Counted from the stretch's first letter, positions 25,406-34,801 are shown. The stretch: DNA of 46,633 bases from an uncultured Pelagibacteraceae bacterium (GCA_902587315.1 CACIKW010000007.1:1-46633), one strand, 5' to 3'. Made by a program: numbers and translations. Notes: a model not told the origin generated them from the sequence alone.

Positions 25406-26053
25406 ATGATAAAAAAATTAAAACAAACGCTATCGGAGAGAGTCTTATTAATATTTGTCATAGCATTAGCTATAATATTTTTTGGTTCTTTCATAACAAT
25501 AAAAAATAAATGTTTATTTGTTAAAAATTATGATCCAAAAAAAATAAATTTTGTAAAACCAAAAAATATTGCAGTACTGAATGCCTACTGTGGAAATGTT
25601 ATTATAGAACTATATCCAAATATTTCACCAAATTCCGTGGAAAGATTTAAAATGTTAATCAAATCTGGTGAATATAACAATGTTGCATTTCACAGAGTTA
25701 TTAAAAATGTACTAGTTCAATCTGGTGATTTAGAGTTTGGAAAAAAAAATAATTTAAATTATGCATATATAGGAACTGGGAAATCTGGATATGGAACTAT
25801 AAAATCAGAGTTAAAAAACAAATTTGATTTTAAAAAAGGTACAGTTGCTTTGGCTAGAACAGATGAAGTAAATACTGAAGACAGCCAATTTTTTATATTA
25901 CTTCAAGACGCTCCATTATTTGAGGGAGAATATACACCCGTCGGAAAAGTAATTTATGGCTTGGATGTTCTAAAAAAAATTAAATACAATGAAAAAACTG
26001 AGTACGTTCTGCGACCTGATTTTATTAATTATTTTGAAATGTTAGTTAACTAG
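25406..26053 (+). CDS. Cyclophilin-type peptidyl-prolyl isomerase, membrane-anchored
   Basis: A 215-residue protein with an N-terminal hydrophobic anchor (~13-30, VLLIFVIALAIIFFGSF) and then a bacterial cyclophilin domain. Landmarks are FHRVIKNVLVQSGD (active-site FHR and QGGD-type motif), FFILLQDAPLFEGEYTPVGKV and GLDVLKKI. It catalyses proline cis-trans isomerisation, here probably in the periplasm. It is coupled to the metallopeptidase gene upstream. Its last 12 bases overlap the 3' end of the convergent multifunctional fatty-acid gene. Confidence 0.9.
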   Translation: MIKKLKQTLSERVLLIFVIALAIIFFGSFITIKNKCLFVKNYDPKKINFVKPKNIAVLNAYCGNVIIELYPNISPNSVERFKMLIKSGEYNNVAFHRVIKNVLVQSGDLEFGKKNNLNYAYIGTGKSGYGTIKSELKNKFDFKKGTVALARTDEVNTEDSQFFILLQDAPLFEGEYTPVGKVIYGLDVLKKIKYNEKTEYVLRPDFINYFEMLVN

Positions 26054-28264
26054 TGGCTTACCTGTTGCAAGCGTGTGTTTTATTCTCTCTTGTGTTTTTT
26101 TAGTTTCTATAAGTCTCATGAAGGACTCTAGTTCTAATTTATACAAATCATCCTCTGTTAAAGTTTTGTCTATAGTTGTATTACCGCCACTTAAAACATT
26201 GGCTAGCTCTTTACCAACCTCTATACCATGATCTAAAATTATTTTTTCATTATATAATTTTTCTAAAACTTTGATCATTTTTTCTTTAAGAGATTTTCCA
26301 GATAAATTAAATGTACATTCATTAGGAGCATTAAAACTTTTGTTATCTTCCAATATTTTTTTTGAAATAGAAAACAATCTATTTCTATTCATTATTTTTT
26401 TATCTTCTGGTTTTAAATATTTTAATGGCTCAGCTTCTATTGGTGATGTCGCTGTTTTTGCATATCCAATAATATTAAATACTTGGAGTGGTGCAAAATC
26501 TGGATCTTTTTTAGCTTCGTCTGTTTGTGACCACCTCCACAACATTTCTTTACATCCTCCTCCTGCTGGAATTAATCCAACGATTGTTTCAACTAATCCA
26601 ACTACGATATTCGTATGTGATGCTACATAATTACTTTGAACGAGAACTTCAAACCCTCCTCCTAATGTTAATCCGGAAGGAGCTGAAACAACGGGATGTT
26701 TTGAATACTTAAGGTGTTTACAAGTTTCTTGAAAATATTTGATAAATTTTTCAATAGATTTAAAATCTCCTTTGTCTGCAAAATTCATTGTGTAGGTTAA
26801 ATTTACTCCAGCTGAAAATTGCATACTTTCATTAATTATTATCAGTGGTTTATCTGTTGCTTTTTTTAGGGAGTCCATTGAATCATAATCCAAAGTATTT
26901 GCCTTGGTAGTAAACTCAACAATATTAAAATCTTTAAACCTGTATGTTTCTGCAGAATTATTTTTATCCACTTTAATTGCTTTTGGCCTAATTTTTCCTA
27001 GAGTTTCAATATCTGTGTAAAGCTGTCTTTTTCCATAAAAATTTTCATCTTTTGATTTAGATAAATTATTTAAAAATTTGTTATTTTCAAAATTATCAAT
27101 TTTATTGAAAAAATTCTTTACTCCAATTTCTTTTAACATCTCAAATGGTCCCATAGCCCAATTAAACCCAAGTCTCATTGCTTCATCAATATCGTTAAAT
27201 TTATCGGTGATGCCTGGAACTAATGAAGAAGCATATTTAATTATTTTTGAAATCACGGACCAAGCATATTTCCCGTATTTATCTTTTCTGTTGATTAGAG
27301 ATTTAATATCTACTTTATCTGATTTTAAATCAATTTTTTTACTTGCAGAATACTCACCTGTATCTAGATTAATTGCTTCAAGGATTTTCTTACCATCGGT
27401 TTTATTCATACGATAAAATCCACCTTTGCCCTTACGGCCAGTATAACCACTTTCAATTAATTTTTTTACTAACGGAATTTCCTTAGCAACAATTTGAAAT
27501 TCGTCGTTTTTTGGTAGTTCTTTAATAAAACTTTTCAGCACATCTGCCATTAAATCAATTCCAATTAAATCATATAAACCAAATACTCCTGTCTTTGGAA
27601 TTCCCATTGGTCTACCAAATACTGCATCGGCTTCTTCAATTGATAATTTCATTTTAAATGCTTCGGCCATAGCTACTTGCATTGCATAAACTCCCACTCT
27701 ATTTCCTAAAAAGCCTGGAGTATCATTGCAAATAATGGCACCTTTTCCTAAAAGATTTTCACAAAAAATTTTTAAAGAATTAATTTTATCAAGGTCGTTG
27801 TTTTCGCTTTTAACAATTTCTAGAAGACCCATGTATCTTACGGGGTTAAAAAAATGAGTAATACAAAAGTCTTTTTTTTGTTCTTCTGACAAATTTTGGG
27901 ATAATATTTTTATTGGAATAGATGAAGTATTTGAAGATACGATAGCTCCTTGTTTTCTACTTTTAAATATTTTTTCATAAATACTATGTTTTATATCTAT
28001 TCTTTCTACAACTGCTTCAACGATCCAATCAGCATAGTTTACTACATCAAAATTATCTGAAATATTTCCAACTTTAATATTATCTATTTTTGACTTATCT
28101 ATTAATAATGGTGGTCTTGAATTAAAAATTTTATCTTTGGCTTTTTGACTTATTTCTGTTTTTAGATCTAATAAAGTTACAGGTATATTGGCATTACATA
28201 GCTGGGCGGCGATACCACTCCCCATTGTTCCTGATCCTATTACCACAACTTTTTTAATTTCCAT
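26042..28264 (-). CDS. Bifunctional 3-hydroxyacyl-CoA dehydrogenase / enoyl-CoA hydratase
   Basis: A 740-residue fusion with the dehydrogenase part first. The NAD-binding GSGTMGSGIAAQLCNA is at the N-terminus, THFFNPVRYMGLLEIV carries the catalytic His, and DTPGFLGNRVG is a family marker. From ~residue 430 there is a crotonase-type domain (PSGLTLGGGFEVLV; VGLVETIVGLIPAGGG with a putative catalytic Glu). This domain order is the reverse of E. coli FadB/FadJ but is known in alphaproteobacteria. It carries out the middle steps of beta-oxidation. It is the last gene of a long minus-strand run, 21 bases after the PotC-like gene; no thiolase or acyl-CoA dehydrogenase is visible. Confidence 0.85.
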   Translation of the reverse strand: MEIKKVVVIGSGTMGSGIAAQLCNANIPVTLLDLKTEISQKAKDKIFNSRPPLLIDKSKIDNIKVGNISDNFDVVNYADWIVEAVVERIDIKHSIYEKIFKSRKQGAIVSSNTSSIPIKILSQNLSEEQKKDFCITHFFNPVRYMGLLEIVKSENNDLDKINSLKIFCENLLGKGAIICNDTPGFLGNRVGVYAMQVAMAEAFKMKLSIEEADAVFGRPMGIPKTGVFGLYDLIGIDLMADVLKSFIKELPKNDEFQIVAKEIPLVKKLIESGYTGRKGKGGFYRMNKTDGKKILEAINLDTGEYSASKKIDLKSDKVDIKSLINRKDKYGKYAWSVISKIIKYASSLVPGITDKFNDIDEAMRLGFNWAMGPFEMLKEIGVKNFFNKIDNFENNKFLNNLSKSKDENFYGKRQLYTDIETLGKIRPKAIKVDKNNSAETYRFKDFNIVEFTTKANTLDYDSMDSLKKATDKPLIIINESMQFSAGVNLTYTMNFADKGDFKSIEKFIKYFQETCKHLKYSKHPVVSAPSGLTLGGGFEVLVQSNYVASHTNIVVGLVETIVGLIPAGGGCKEMLWRWSQTDEAKKDPDFAPLQVFNIIGYAKTATSPIEAEPLKYLKPEDKKIMNRNRLFSISKKILEDNKSFNAPNECTFNLSGKSLKEKMIKVLEKLYNEKIILDHGIEVGKELANVLSGGNTTIDKTLTEDDLYKLELESFMRLIETKKTQERIKHTLATGKPLVN

Positions 28265-28285
28265 AGAGTTGAAACTTAATTAAGG

Positions 28286-29140
28286 TTATCTGTTAATACC
28301 TCTTATTCTCTCAGATCTTCTTCTTAAAAGTTCTGCGGTTACAAGTACTAATGTTGAAAGAACAATTAAACAAGTAGCAACTGCAAGTATAGTTGGGCTT
28401 AGTTGTTCTCTTAAACCTGTCCACATTTGAATTGGTATAGTTGTATTATCTAATCCAGCTAAAAATAATACGACAACAACTTCATCAAACGAAGTAACAA
28501 ATGCAAATAAAGCACCTGATATCACTCCTGGCAAAATTAATGGCAATGTTATTTTCATAAATGTATTAACTGGATCGCTTCCCAGACTTGATGCTGCTCT
28601 TGTAACACTGTGGTCAAAACCTGATAGCGTTGCTGTAACTGTTATAACTACGAAAGGAGTTCCTAATATAATGTGAGCTATAATAATTCCAAGGTGTGTG
28701 GCAGCTAATCCAACTTTTGCAATAAAAAAGAAAATTGCAACTCCTGAAATAATTAGAGGAACAATCATTGGTGAAATTAAAGTTGCCATTATTATACCTT
28801 TAAATGGCATATGCCTGCTGCTTAATCCTAGCGCGGCAACAGTGCCTAAAATAACTGATCCTATAGTTGCAAATACAGCAATAATAAAACTATTTTTTGC
28901 TGCAAGTCCCCAAGGATTTTTGGTTCCATAAACCATGTCGTGATACCATCTCAAAGAAAATGCATCAGGATCGAGTCTTTTCATTCCTTCTGAAAAAACT
29001 AAAAATTCTTCAGCATTAAATGACAATGGAAAAATTACAAACAATGGTGCAATTAAAAAGAAAAACACAAAACCACAAATTGTTAAATAAGTGTAATGCC
29101 AAATTCTATAATGAAGTTCTGTATATTTTGGTAAAGCCAT
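28286..29140 (-). CDS. potC: Polyamine-type ABC transporter permease (PotC-like)
   Basis: A 284-residue inner-membrane permease with about six membrane helices. The EAA loop that contacts the ATPase is seen as AASSLGSDPVNTFMKITLPLILPGVISGALFAF. Family: spermidine/putrescine-type, class II of ABC importers. It starts 2 bases after the stop of the PotB-like gene. The ligand of the system could be putrescine, spermidine or another cationic or osmolyte compound. Confidence 0.85.
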   Translation of the reverse strand: MALPKYTELHYRIWHYTYLTICGFVFFFLIAPLFVIFPLSFNAEEFLVFSEGMKRLDPDAFSLRWYHDMVYGTKNPWGLAAKNSFIIAVFATIGSVILGTVAALGLSSRHMPFKGIIMATLISPMIVPLIISGVAIFFFIAKVGLAATHLGIIIAHIILGTPFVVITVTATLSGFDHSVTRAASSLGSDPVNTFMKITLPLILPGVISGALFAFVTSFDEVVVVLFLAGLDNTTIPIQMWTGLREQLSPTILAVATCLIVLSTLVLVTAELLRRRSERIRGINR

Positions 29141-29142
29141 AT

Positions 29143-30396
29143 TTATCCTAATTTTATATTATCAATTCCAACAAGTTTGTTATAAATCCAGTAAACAACC
29201 AAAACTCCGGTTAATAGCATCAATCCCATCGCTGAAGCAAAACTCCAATCTAGAGTAGTTTTCATGTGAAAGGCTATTTGGTTACTTATCAGTGTTCCAG
29301 AAGCACCACCAACCAATGCTGGGGTAATGTAATATCCAATTGCAAGTATAAAAACTAGTAAACAACCTGCTCCAATACCAGGTATTGTTAGTGGAAAATA
29401 AACTTTCCAAAAAGTAATAAATGGTGTTCCACCAAGTGATTTTCCTGCTCTCATTAAGCTTGGTGATATAGTTTTCATCACACTATACAAAGGTAATACC
29501 ATGAATGGTAAAAGAATTTGTGTCATTGCAACATATGTTCCGGTTTTGTTATACATCATCTCAGGTCTATTTTCGTCGCTAACCAACCCTATCCACACAA
29601 AAAAGTCATTCACAATACCTTGTTGTTGAAGCAAAATCATCCAACTTGCTGTTCGAACTAACAATGAAGTCCAGAATGGCAAAAGAACACAAATCATTAA
29701 TAAATTGCTATATTTCATTGGAAGAGTTGCCAACAAATGTGCAATTGGATAACCCATTAAAAAACAAAAAACTGTAACAAAAAAAGCTACCTCTAAAGTT
29801 CTAAGCCAGAGTATTCTGTGTATCCTTCTGTCTTCTTCAACTTGAACAACTTTTCCATCTTCATTGTAATACATATCCATACCTTTTAAATATTTTGACA
29901 TTGTATACGGAGGGGCTGTTCTTTTTATCGCTTGCCAATACTTAACATCTCTGAATCTTTTATGAATTGCCATTATTTGTCCCTTGGCATTACCTTCCTC
30001 AAATTTTTTCATTTTTCTCCATAACTTTTTGAGGATTGTATTAAATCCGTTCTTCTCTTTATTTAATCTTTGGCCTAACTTTCCATGTTCTTTCTTTTCA
30101 GCTAAAGCTCTATAGTCAGTTAAAAAAGCAGCAAAAACTTCTTCAGAGGGGAGTTCTTTTCCGTCCCACGTTTCCATTGCTTTAAATGTTTTAGGAAGCA
30201 TATTTGTAACCATTCTGTCGTCTATGCTTCTTGTGAACATTTCGCCTATTGGAAAAATATAAGTGATAATAATAAACAGTAATAACGGAGCTACTAATAA
30301 AAAGGCTTTAATTTTATTTTTTTTCTCTGCTTTTCTTAGACTTTCCTCTAAAGGAATTCCGTCTGTTGTTAAAATTTTTTGTGTTTCACTGCTCAT
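29143..30396 (-). CDS. potB: Polyamine-type ABC transporter permease (PotB-like) with large N-terminal insertion
   Basis: A 417-residue permease, well above the ~280-310 usual for PotB. A first helix (~30-50, AFLLVAPLLLFIIITYIF) is followed by a ~140-residue charged segment (~55-198) that should be periplasmic, before the usual permease core starts at LEVAFFVTVFCFLMGYPIA. The EAA loop is AGKSLGGTPFITFWKVYFPLTIPGIGAG. It pairs with the PotC-like product. Its start codon lies just past a strong stem-loop (30405-30429), leaving no clear Shine-Dalgarno. Confidence 0.85.
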   Translation of the reverse strand: MSSETQKILTTDGIPLEESLRKAEKKNKIKAFLLVAPLLLFIIITYIFPIGEMFTRSIDDRMVTNMLPKTFKAMETWDGKELPSEEVFAAFLTDYRALAEKKEHGKLGQRLNKEKNGFNTILKKLWRKMKKFEEGNAKGQIMAIHKRFRDVKYWQAIKRTAPPYTMSKYLKGMDMYYNEDGKVVQVEEDRRIHRILWLRTLEVAFFVTVFCFLMGYPIAHLLATLPMKYSNLLMICVLLPFWTSLLVRTASWMILLQQQGIVNDFFVWIGLVSDENRPEMMYNKTGTYVAMTQILLPFMVLPLYSVMKTISPSLMRAGKSLGGTPFITFWKVYFPLTIPGIGAGCLLVFILAIGYYITPALVGGASGTLISNQIAFHMKTTLDWSFASAMGLMLLTGVLVVYWIYNKLVGIDNIKLG

Positions 30397-30400
30397 AAAT

Positions 30401-30429
30401 AAAAAGGGCGGTTATTAAATAACCGCCCT
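30401..30429 (-). terminator. Intrinsic terminator/attenuator between potD-like and potB-like genes
   Basis: On the minus strand a perfect ~11-bp GC-rich stem (AGGGCGGTTAT pairing with ATAACCGCCCT) is followed by TTTTT. It lies 36 bases after the potD-like stop and ends a few bases before the potB-like ATG. It should cut most transcripts after the binding-protein gene and reduce permease expression. Confidence 0.85.
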
Positions 30430-30465
30430 AAATATAATATATAATTTTAGTCTTTAAAACTTAAA

Positions 30466-31581
30466 TTATAGACCAGCTTTCATAGCTTCCCATTTTTCAC
30501 CAAGTTCAGTGCCATTATCAGCCCAGAACCATGGGTCAACTAGGAAGTAATTTTTTGTGTTTGCTGGTGCTGTTGGCATATGTGGTACCATGTTCGTTTT
30601 ACCATCTTTATACCAAGGCTCTCCTTTTTTCATAATTTCTATAGAAGATTTTCTCCAAGGAGCATACGCAATATACTTAGCGCTTCCAGCTAACATTTCT
30701 GGATTAGTCATCATTCTTAACGCTTTCTTAGCATCAGATTCATTTGGTCCACCTTTAACTAATGCAAAATATTCATAGTCAAGACCTTGACCATCCCATA
30801 CTTGCTTAAGTGGAGCACCTTCTCCGATTATAGCGTTAAAGAATCTACCATTCCAACCAGTTGCCATTACAACTTCGCCACTCATTAACAGTTCTGGTGG
30901 TTGAGCTCCTGCAGACCAAAATACACATCCTCCTTTTGGATCAGTGCAAAGTTTCTTGATCTTGTCCATTGCTTTTTGAACACCTTTTTCAGTATTAAGT
31001 TGTTCGTAGATTTTTTTTCCACCTTTGCCTGGTTTTACTCCACTTGCTGCTAAAGCTATTTCCAAGTTTGTTAATGCTGACTTGTAAATTGCTCTTTTGC
31101 CAGGGAATTTTTTTGTGTTAAAGAAATCTTTTATAGTTTTTGGAGTACCTTTAACATTACCTGTATGGTAAGCATAGTTCCAAGAATATAGAATATTTCC
31201 TACAGCACATTTACTAGGCATTGATGTAAAGAAGTCTTCGCTAGCTGGTGTTCCGTCTGGAGCAGGTTCGAAGTCTTTATCAAAATCGAACTCTACAAAT
31301 ATTCCTTCGTCACATCCATTAATTGTATCGAATGCAAATACGTCGATTATATCCCATACAATAGCACCTGCTTCTTTTTGTGCTTTAATTTCTGATAATC
31401 CGCCTGAATAGTCTACCCATTCAATAGGTACACCTAATTTTGCTGCAGTAGGATCACCATAACCTAACTTTTGGCTTTCTGTATAAGCTCCACCCCAAGA
31501 TGCAACAACAACTGCAAATGCTGATGAAGTAATTGAAAGAGCAAAAGTTATAGTAAGTAATAATTTACTTAATTTTCTCAT
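30466..31581 (-). CDS. potD: Periplasmic polyamine-type substrate-binding protein (PotD-like)
   Basis: A 371-residue binding protein with a clear signal peptide (LLLTITFALSITSSAFA). The mature start VVVASWGGAYTESQK and later YSWNYAYHTGNV, ALRMMTNPEMLAGSAKYIAY and PWFWADNG fit the PotD/PotF group of cluster D binding proteins. It captures substrate for the PotABC-like permease. It has its own promoter (31615-31643), a GGAGG ribosome-binding site and a downstream terminator, so it can be expressed far more strongly than the permeases. The ligand cannot be read from sequence alone; neighbouring DoeA/EutA and agmatinase genes suggest a nitrogenous osmolyte or polyamine. Confidence 0.88.
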   Translation of the reverse strand: MRKLSKLLLTITFALSITSSAFAVVVASWGGAYTESQKLGYGDPTAAKLGVPIEWVDYSGGLSEIKAQKEAGAIVWDIIDVFAFDTINGCDEGIFVEFDFDKDFEPAPDGTPASEDFFTSMPSKCAVGNILYSWNYAYHTGNVKGTPKTIKDFFNTKKFPGKRAIYKSALTNLEIALAASGVKPGKGGKKIYEQLNTEKGVQKAMDKIKKLCTDPKGGCVFWSAGAQPPELLMSGEVVMATGWNGRFFNAIIGEGAPLKQVWDGQGLDYEYFALVKGGPNESDAKKALRMMTNPEMLAGSAKYIAYAPWRKSSIEIMKKGEPWYKDGKTNMVPHMPTAPANTKNYFLVDPWFWADNGTELGEKWEAMKAGL

Positions 31582-31585
31582 TTAT

Positions 31586-31643
31586 CCTCCGTTTAAACGT
31601 TTTTTATGTGCAGGATTAGAGCAAGGATATATTTGAGAGTCAA
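31586..31643 (-). promoter_or_regulatory. Promoter and leader of the potD-like gene with GTTTAAAC element
   Basis: Read on the minus strand, -35 TTGACT (31643-31638), a 17-base spacer and -10 TCTAAT (31620-31615) form a near-consensus sigma-70 promoter inside the 117-base gap after potA. The predicted start is near 31608. The palindrome CGTTTAAACG (31599-31590) touches the GGAGG Shine-Dalgarno (31590-31586) and so would be in the mRNA leader. Confidence 0.7.
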
Positions 31644-31698
31644 CAGTGCATTTATTAAATATTATGAGGAATTTATTATTGTTTAGAATGAATATAGT

Positions 31699-32787
31699 TT
31701 ACTTTGGGTCTAAAGCTCTAGCATCTAGGCTATTCCATCCTATTGCTATTTCATTTCCTAATTTTATATCCATTCTTGCTGAACTATTTGGGACTTTAAG
31801 TATAAATTCTTTATTACCTAATAAGTTTAGTCTAACTCTGGTATGATCACCGTGATAAATAACTTCTTCGATTTTTCCATTATGTTTATTATCCATTTTA
31901 TTTTCTGGATTTATAATTGCTCTTTCTGGTCTAAGAGAAACAATAGTCTTTTCGCCTTTTGATTTAACTCTTATTGGGTTTGAAATTATTTCTGTCCCAG
32001 AATCTAATTTAACTTTACACTTGTCTTTAGAAATATCAGTGACTTCACCAGTAAAAGTATTATTTTCACCTATAAACTCTGCAACAAAAGAATTTACCGG
32101 CTCTTCATATAGTTTATCTGGACTAGATAACTGTTGAACTTTTCCATCATTAAATACTGCTATTCTATTTGACATAGTTAAGGCTTCACCTTGATCATGG
32201 GTAACATAAACAACTGTTACACCAATGCTTTCATGAATATGTTTGATTTCATACTGCATGCTTTCTCTTAAATTTTTATCTAATGCTCCTAATGGTTCAT
32301 CCATAAGGACTACTTGTGGGTCAAATACTAGTGCTCTAGCAACGGCTACTCTTTGTTGTTGACCCCCTGATAATTGTCCAGGCATTCTGTTCTCGAAACC
32401 TGTTAGAGAAACCATCGACAATGCTTTATCAACTTTTTTATCTATATCCTCTTTTGAAACTTTTCTAACTTTTAAAGGAAATGCTAAATTTTCATATACT
32501 GTCATGTGAGGAAATAGAGCATAATTTTGGAATACCATTCCGATTCCTCTTTTATGAGGAGGTATATTTGAAATCGGATTTGAGTCCAAATAAATTTCTC
32601 CATTAGTAGGTGTTTCAAAACCAGCTAACATCATAAGGCAAGTCGTTTTACCAGAGCCTGATGGACCTAACATTGTAATAAATTCCCCTTCGGCAATATC
32701 TAAGTTTAAATCTTTAACTACTAAAACTTTACCATCGTAACTTTTATCAACTTTATCAAATCTAACGAATTGCTGCTTCTTCGACAT
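31699..32787 (-). CDS. potA: Polyamine-type ABC transporter ATPase (PotA-like)
   Basis: A 362-residue ABC ATPase. Walker A is GPSGSGKTT, the signature is LSGGQQQRVAVARAL, Walker B is VVLMDEPLGALD, and the switch histidine is in VTHDQGEAL. A C-terminal TOBE-like regulatory domain follows from ~residue 245 (TGEVTDISKDKCKVKL, SLRPERAIINP), as in PotA/UgpC. It powers the PotBC-like permease. It is encoded 40 bases after the DoeA-like gene and before potD-like, so the order differs from the classical potABCD. Confidence 0.93.
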   Translation of the reverse strand: MSKKQQFVRFDKVDKSYDGKVLVVKDLNLDIAEGEFITMLGPSGSGKTTCLMMLAGFETPTNGEIYLDSNPISNIPPHKRGIGMVFQNYALFPHMTVYENLAFPLKVRKVSKEDIDKKVDKALSMVSLTGFENRMPGQLSGGQQQRVAVARALVFDPQVVLMDEPLGALDKNLRESMQYEIKHIHESIGVTVVYVTHDQGEALTMSNRIAVFNDGKVQQLSSPDKLYEEPVNSFVAEFIGENNTFTGEVTDISKDKCKVKLDSGTEIISNPIRVKSKGEKTIVSLRPERAIINPENKMDNKHNGKIEEVIYHGDHTRVRLNLLGNKEFILKVPNSSARMDIKLGNEIAIGWNSLDARALDPK

Positions 32788-32827
32788 GAGGATTTAAAAC
32801 ATTTGTAGAGAATTATTTCAAGTTTTA

Positions 32828-33994
32828 TTATTTTATATGTAAATCTCTAGAATAATTGCAGAATAATTCACTACCATTTTCAGTAACTCTTACTGATTCA
32901 GAAGCTTCTACGCCCCAATCACCAAATTGCATAACTGCAATCATATGGAAACAAACGTTGGGTTTTAACACTGTCATATCACCTTTATAAATATTTAGTG
33001 TATGTTCTCCCCAATCAGGCGGATAACCAATTCCAATCGAGTATCCAGTTCTAGATTCTTTTTTAATATTATACTTATCTAAAATTCCCCAAAACTTTTG
33101 AGCTACATCATCAGCGGTATTACCAGGTTTTGTAGCATCAATACCAGCGTTAAGAGCTTCATTTGTTGCCTTCATGGCATCAATTTTTTTTTGCTCTGGT
33201 TTTCCTAACTGAACAGTCCTTGCCATTGGACAATGATATCTCTTATTAACTCCTGACAATTCAATTATTGTTGCTTCTCCTTCAACAAATTTTTCATCAG
33301 TTGCGGTTAAGTGCGAAGCGGATGTTCCTTTGCCTGTTGGTAATAATGTTGCGATGCTAGCATACTCTCCACCAATTTCAGGCGTTCCTCTAAAAAGAGC
33401 TCTTTGAATTTCAGCAACAGCATCACATTGTCTAACTCCAGGATTAATACTTTCTATAGCAACTTTCATTGCTTGCTGAGATATTAAAGCTGCACCTTTC
33501 ATGAGATTTATTTCTGCTTCAGATTTTGCTAATCTTGCCCAATTAACTAGTCTATCAGAGTCTTTAATTTTTGCATTTGGTAAACCATTTTTTAACTTTT
33601 CATAACAATAAGCGGTAAAATAGTGACTATCCATTTCAACGCCGATATTTAACTTATCCCATTTATTTTTTTTTATTAACTCAATTAAAGGATCATAAGG
33701 ATGCATCGGCCATGTATGGATATATTTTTCTTCATAAACAATTATGTTCTCTTTTTTTAAGTAAGTTTTAATATACGCACCTCCTGCATCTTGTGCTCTA
33801 ACAAAGCATAAAGGTTCATCTGCATTGACATGAACTATTACACATTGAGTATAATAAAATGACCAAGCATCATATCCTGTTAGATAATTCATGTTATTAG
33901 TATCTTGAGAAATTAATAACTCAATGCCTTTTTCATGCATTGATTTTTGGACTCTCTTTAACCTATTTTTGTACTCTTCTTTGGAAAATAACAT
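32828..33994 (-). CDS. doeA: M24-family hydrolase, ectoine hydrolase (DoeA/EutD)-like
   Basis: A 388-residue creatinase/prolidase-fold protein. The start is the ATG at 33994, two bases after the eutA-like stop, rather than the TTG at 34000. DoeA-like landmarks are NYLTGYDAWSFYYTQCVIV, RAQDAGGAYIKTYL, LSGVNKRYHCPMARTVQLG, SIGIGYPPDWGEHTLN and VEASESVRVTENGSE. Most of the D-D-H-E-E metal ligands of methionine-aminopeptidase-fold enzymes are replaced (ELSG, HCP, SIGIGY), as in creatinase-like C-N hydrolases. DoeA opens the ectoine ring to N-acetyl-diaminobutyrate. Ectoine as the real substrate here is inference from similarity and the EutA neighbour. Confidence 0.75.
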   Translation of the reverse strand: MLFSKEEYKNRLKRVQKSMHEKGIELLISQDTNNMNYLTGYDAWSFYYTQCVIVHVNADEPLCFVRAQDAGGAYIKTYLKKENIIVYEEKYIHTWPMHPYDPLIELIKKNKWDKLNIGVEMDSHYFTAYCYEKLKNGLPNAKIKDSDRLVNWARLAKSEAEINLMKGAALISQQAMKVAIESINPGVRQCDAVAEIQRALFRGTPEIGGEYASIATLLPTGKGTSASHLTATDEKFVEGEATIIELSGVNKRYHCPMARTVQLGKPEQKKIDAMKATNEALNAGIDATKPGNTADDVAQKFWGILDKYNIKKESRTGYSIGIGYPPDWGEHTLNIYKGDMTVLKPNVCFHMIAVMQFGDWGVEASESVRVTENGSELFCNYSRDLHIK

Positions 33995-33996
33995 GA

Positions 33997-34743
33997 TCAA
34001 TTTGGGTTAAACAATTTTCCAAATCCCTTGATAGATTGGGTTTTGCCTATACTTTGTAAAGTATCCCAAATTAAAACCTGATTACTAGAAAGTACAGTTT
34101 TTTTTAATTTCTTTTCCAGCTTATCTATTATTGATAAAGCTGGTAATGCTGTACAAGAAACAAATAATGCATCTGCATCCCCCAAATCCATATTACAAAG
34201 AGTTTCATATAAATAATCTGGATCTACTTTGCCAATATCCAAGTCATTTGTAATATCAAAATATGAGTTTGAAGTAACGGTAAAATTTTCTTTTTTGAAA
34301 TAACTTAAAACGTCATCATTTAATATTTTTGAGTATGGGGTAAAAATTGCTATTTTTTTAATATTCATTTTTTTTAGTGCATTTAATGCTGCTGTACTTG
34401 GTGTTGTAACCTTGGCCTCTGGTTTTGCTTTATTAATTTTACTTTTAATATTTTCATATCCTGCGGCAACTGTTCCTGAAGTACATCCATAAACAACGCA
34501 ATCTAGTTTTTCATTAGGAAGAATATCCTCTGAAACTTCTGTCACTGTGTTTGACATTTTAATTAAATTTTCACTTGTTAAAGGAAAATAACAATGAATT
34601 CTATTTACGAATAGATCGATGTCCATATTTTTAATAACATCATTAAAATCTTTCTCAATTCTAAAATCTGTAGCCAAAGTAATTAAACCTACTCTAGAAT
34701 TAGAGCTGACTTTATATTTTGGTTCTATTTTTGTAGAATACAT
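33997..34743 (-). CDS. eutA: EutA-like Asp/Glu racemase-family protein
   Basis: A 248-residue protein of the maleate isomerase / Asp-Glu racemase superfamily. Two candidate catalytic cysteines lie in YGCTSGTVAAGY and FVSCTALPAL, the paired-cysteine arrangement of that fold. The N-terminal RVGLITLATDFRIEKDF and C-terminal VLSSNQVLIWDTLQ match EutA of ectoine-utilisation clusters, where its role is unproven. It is the first gene of the minus-strand transporter run. A 58-base AT-rich gap separates it from the divergent dehydrogenase gene at 34802. Confidence 0.75.
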   Translation of the reverse strand: MYSTKIEPKYKVSSNSRVGLITLATDFRIEKDFNDVIKNMDIDLFVNRIHCYFPLTSENLIKMSNTVTEVSEDILPNEKLDCVVYGCTSGTVAAGYENIKSKINKAKPEAKVTTPSTAALNALKKMNIKKIAIFTPYSKILNDDVLSYFKKENFTVTSNSYFDITNDLDIGKVDPDYLYETLCNMDLGDADALFVSCTALPALSIIDKLEKKLKKTVLSSNQVLIWDTLQSIGKTQSIKGFGKLFNPN

Positions 34744-34801
34744 TTTTAAAAAAAAAATATATCATAAAGTATTTAATATTCACTAAAATTAAAGGGTTGT
34801 T

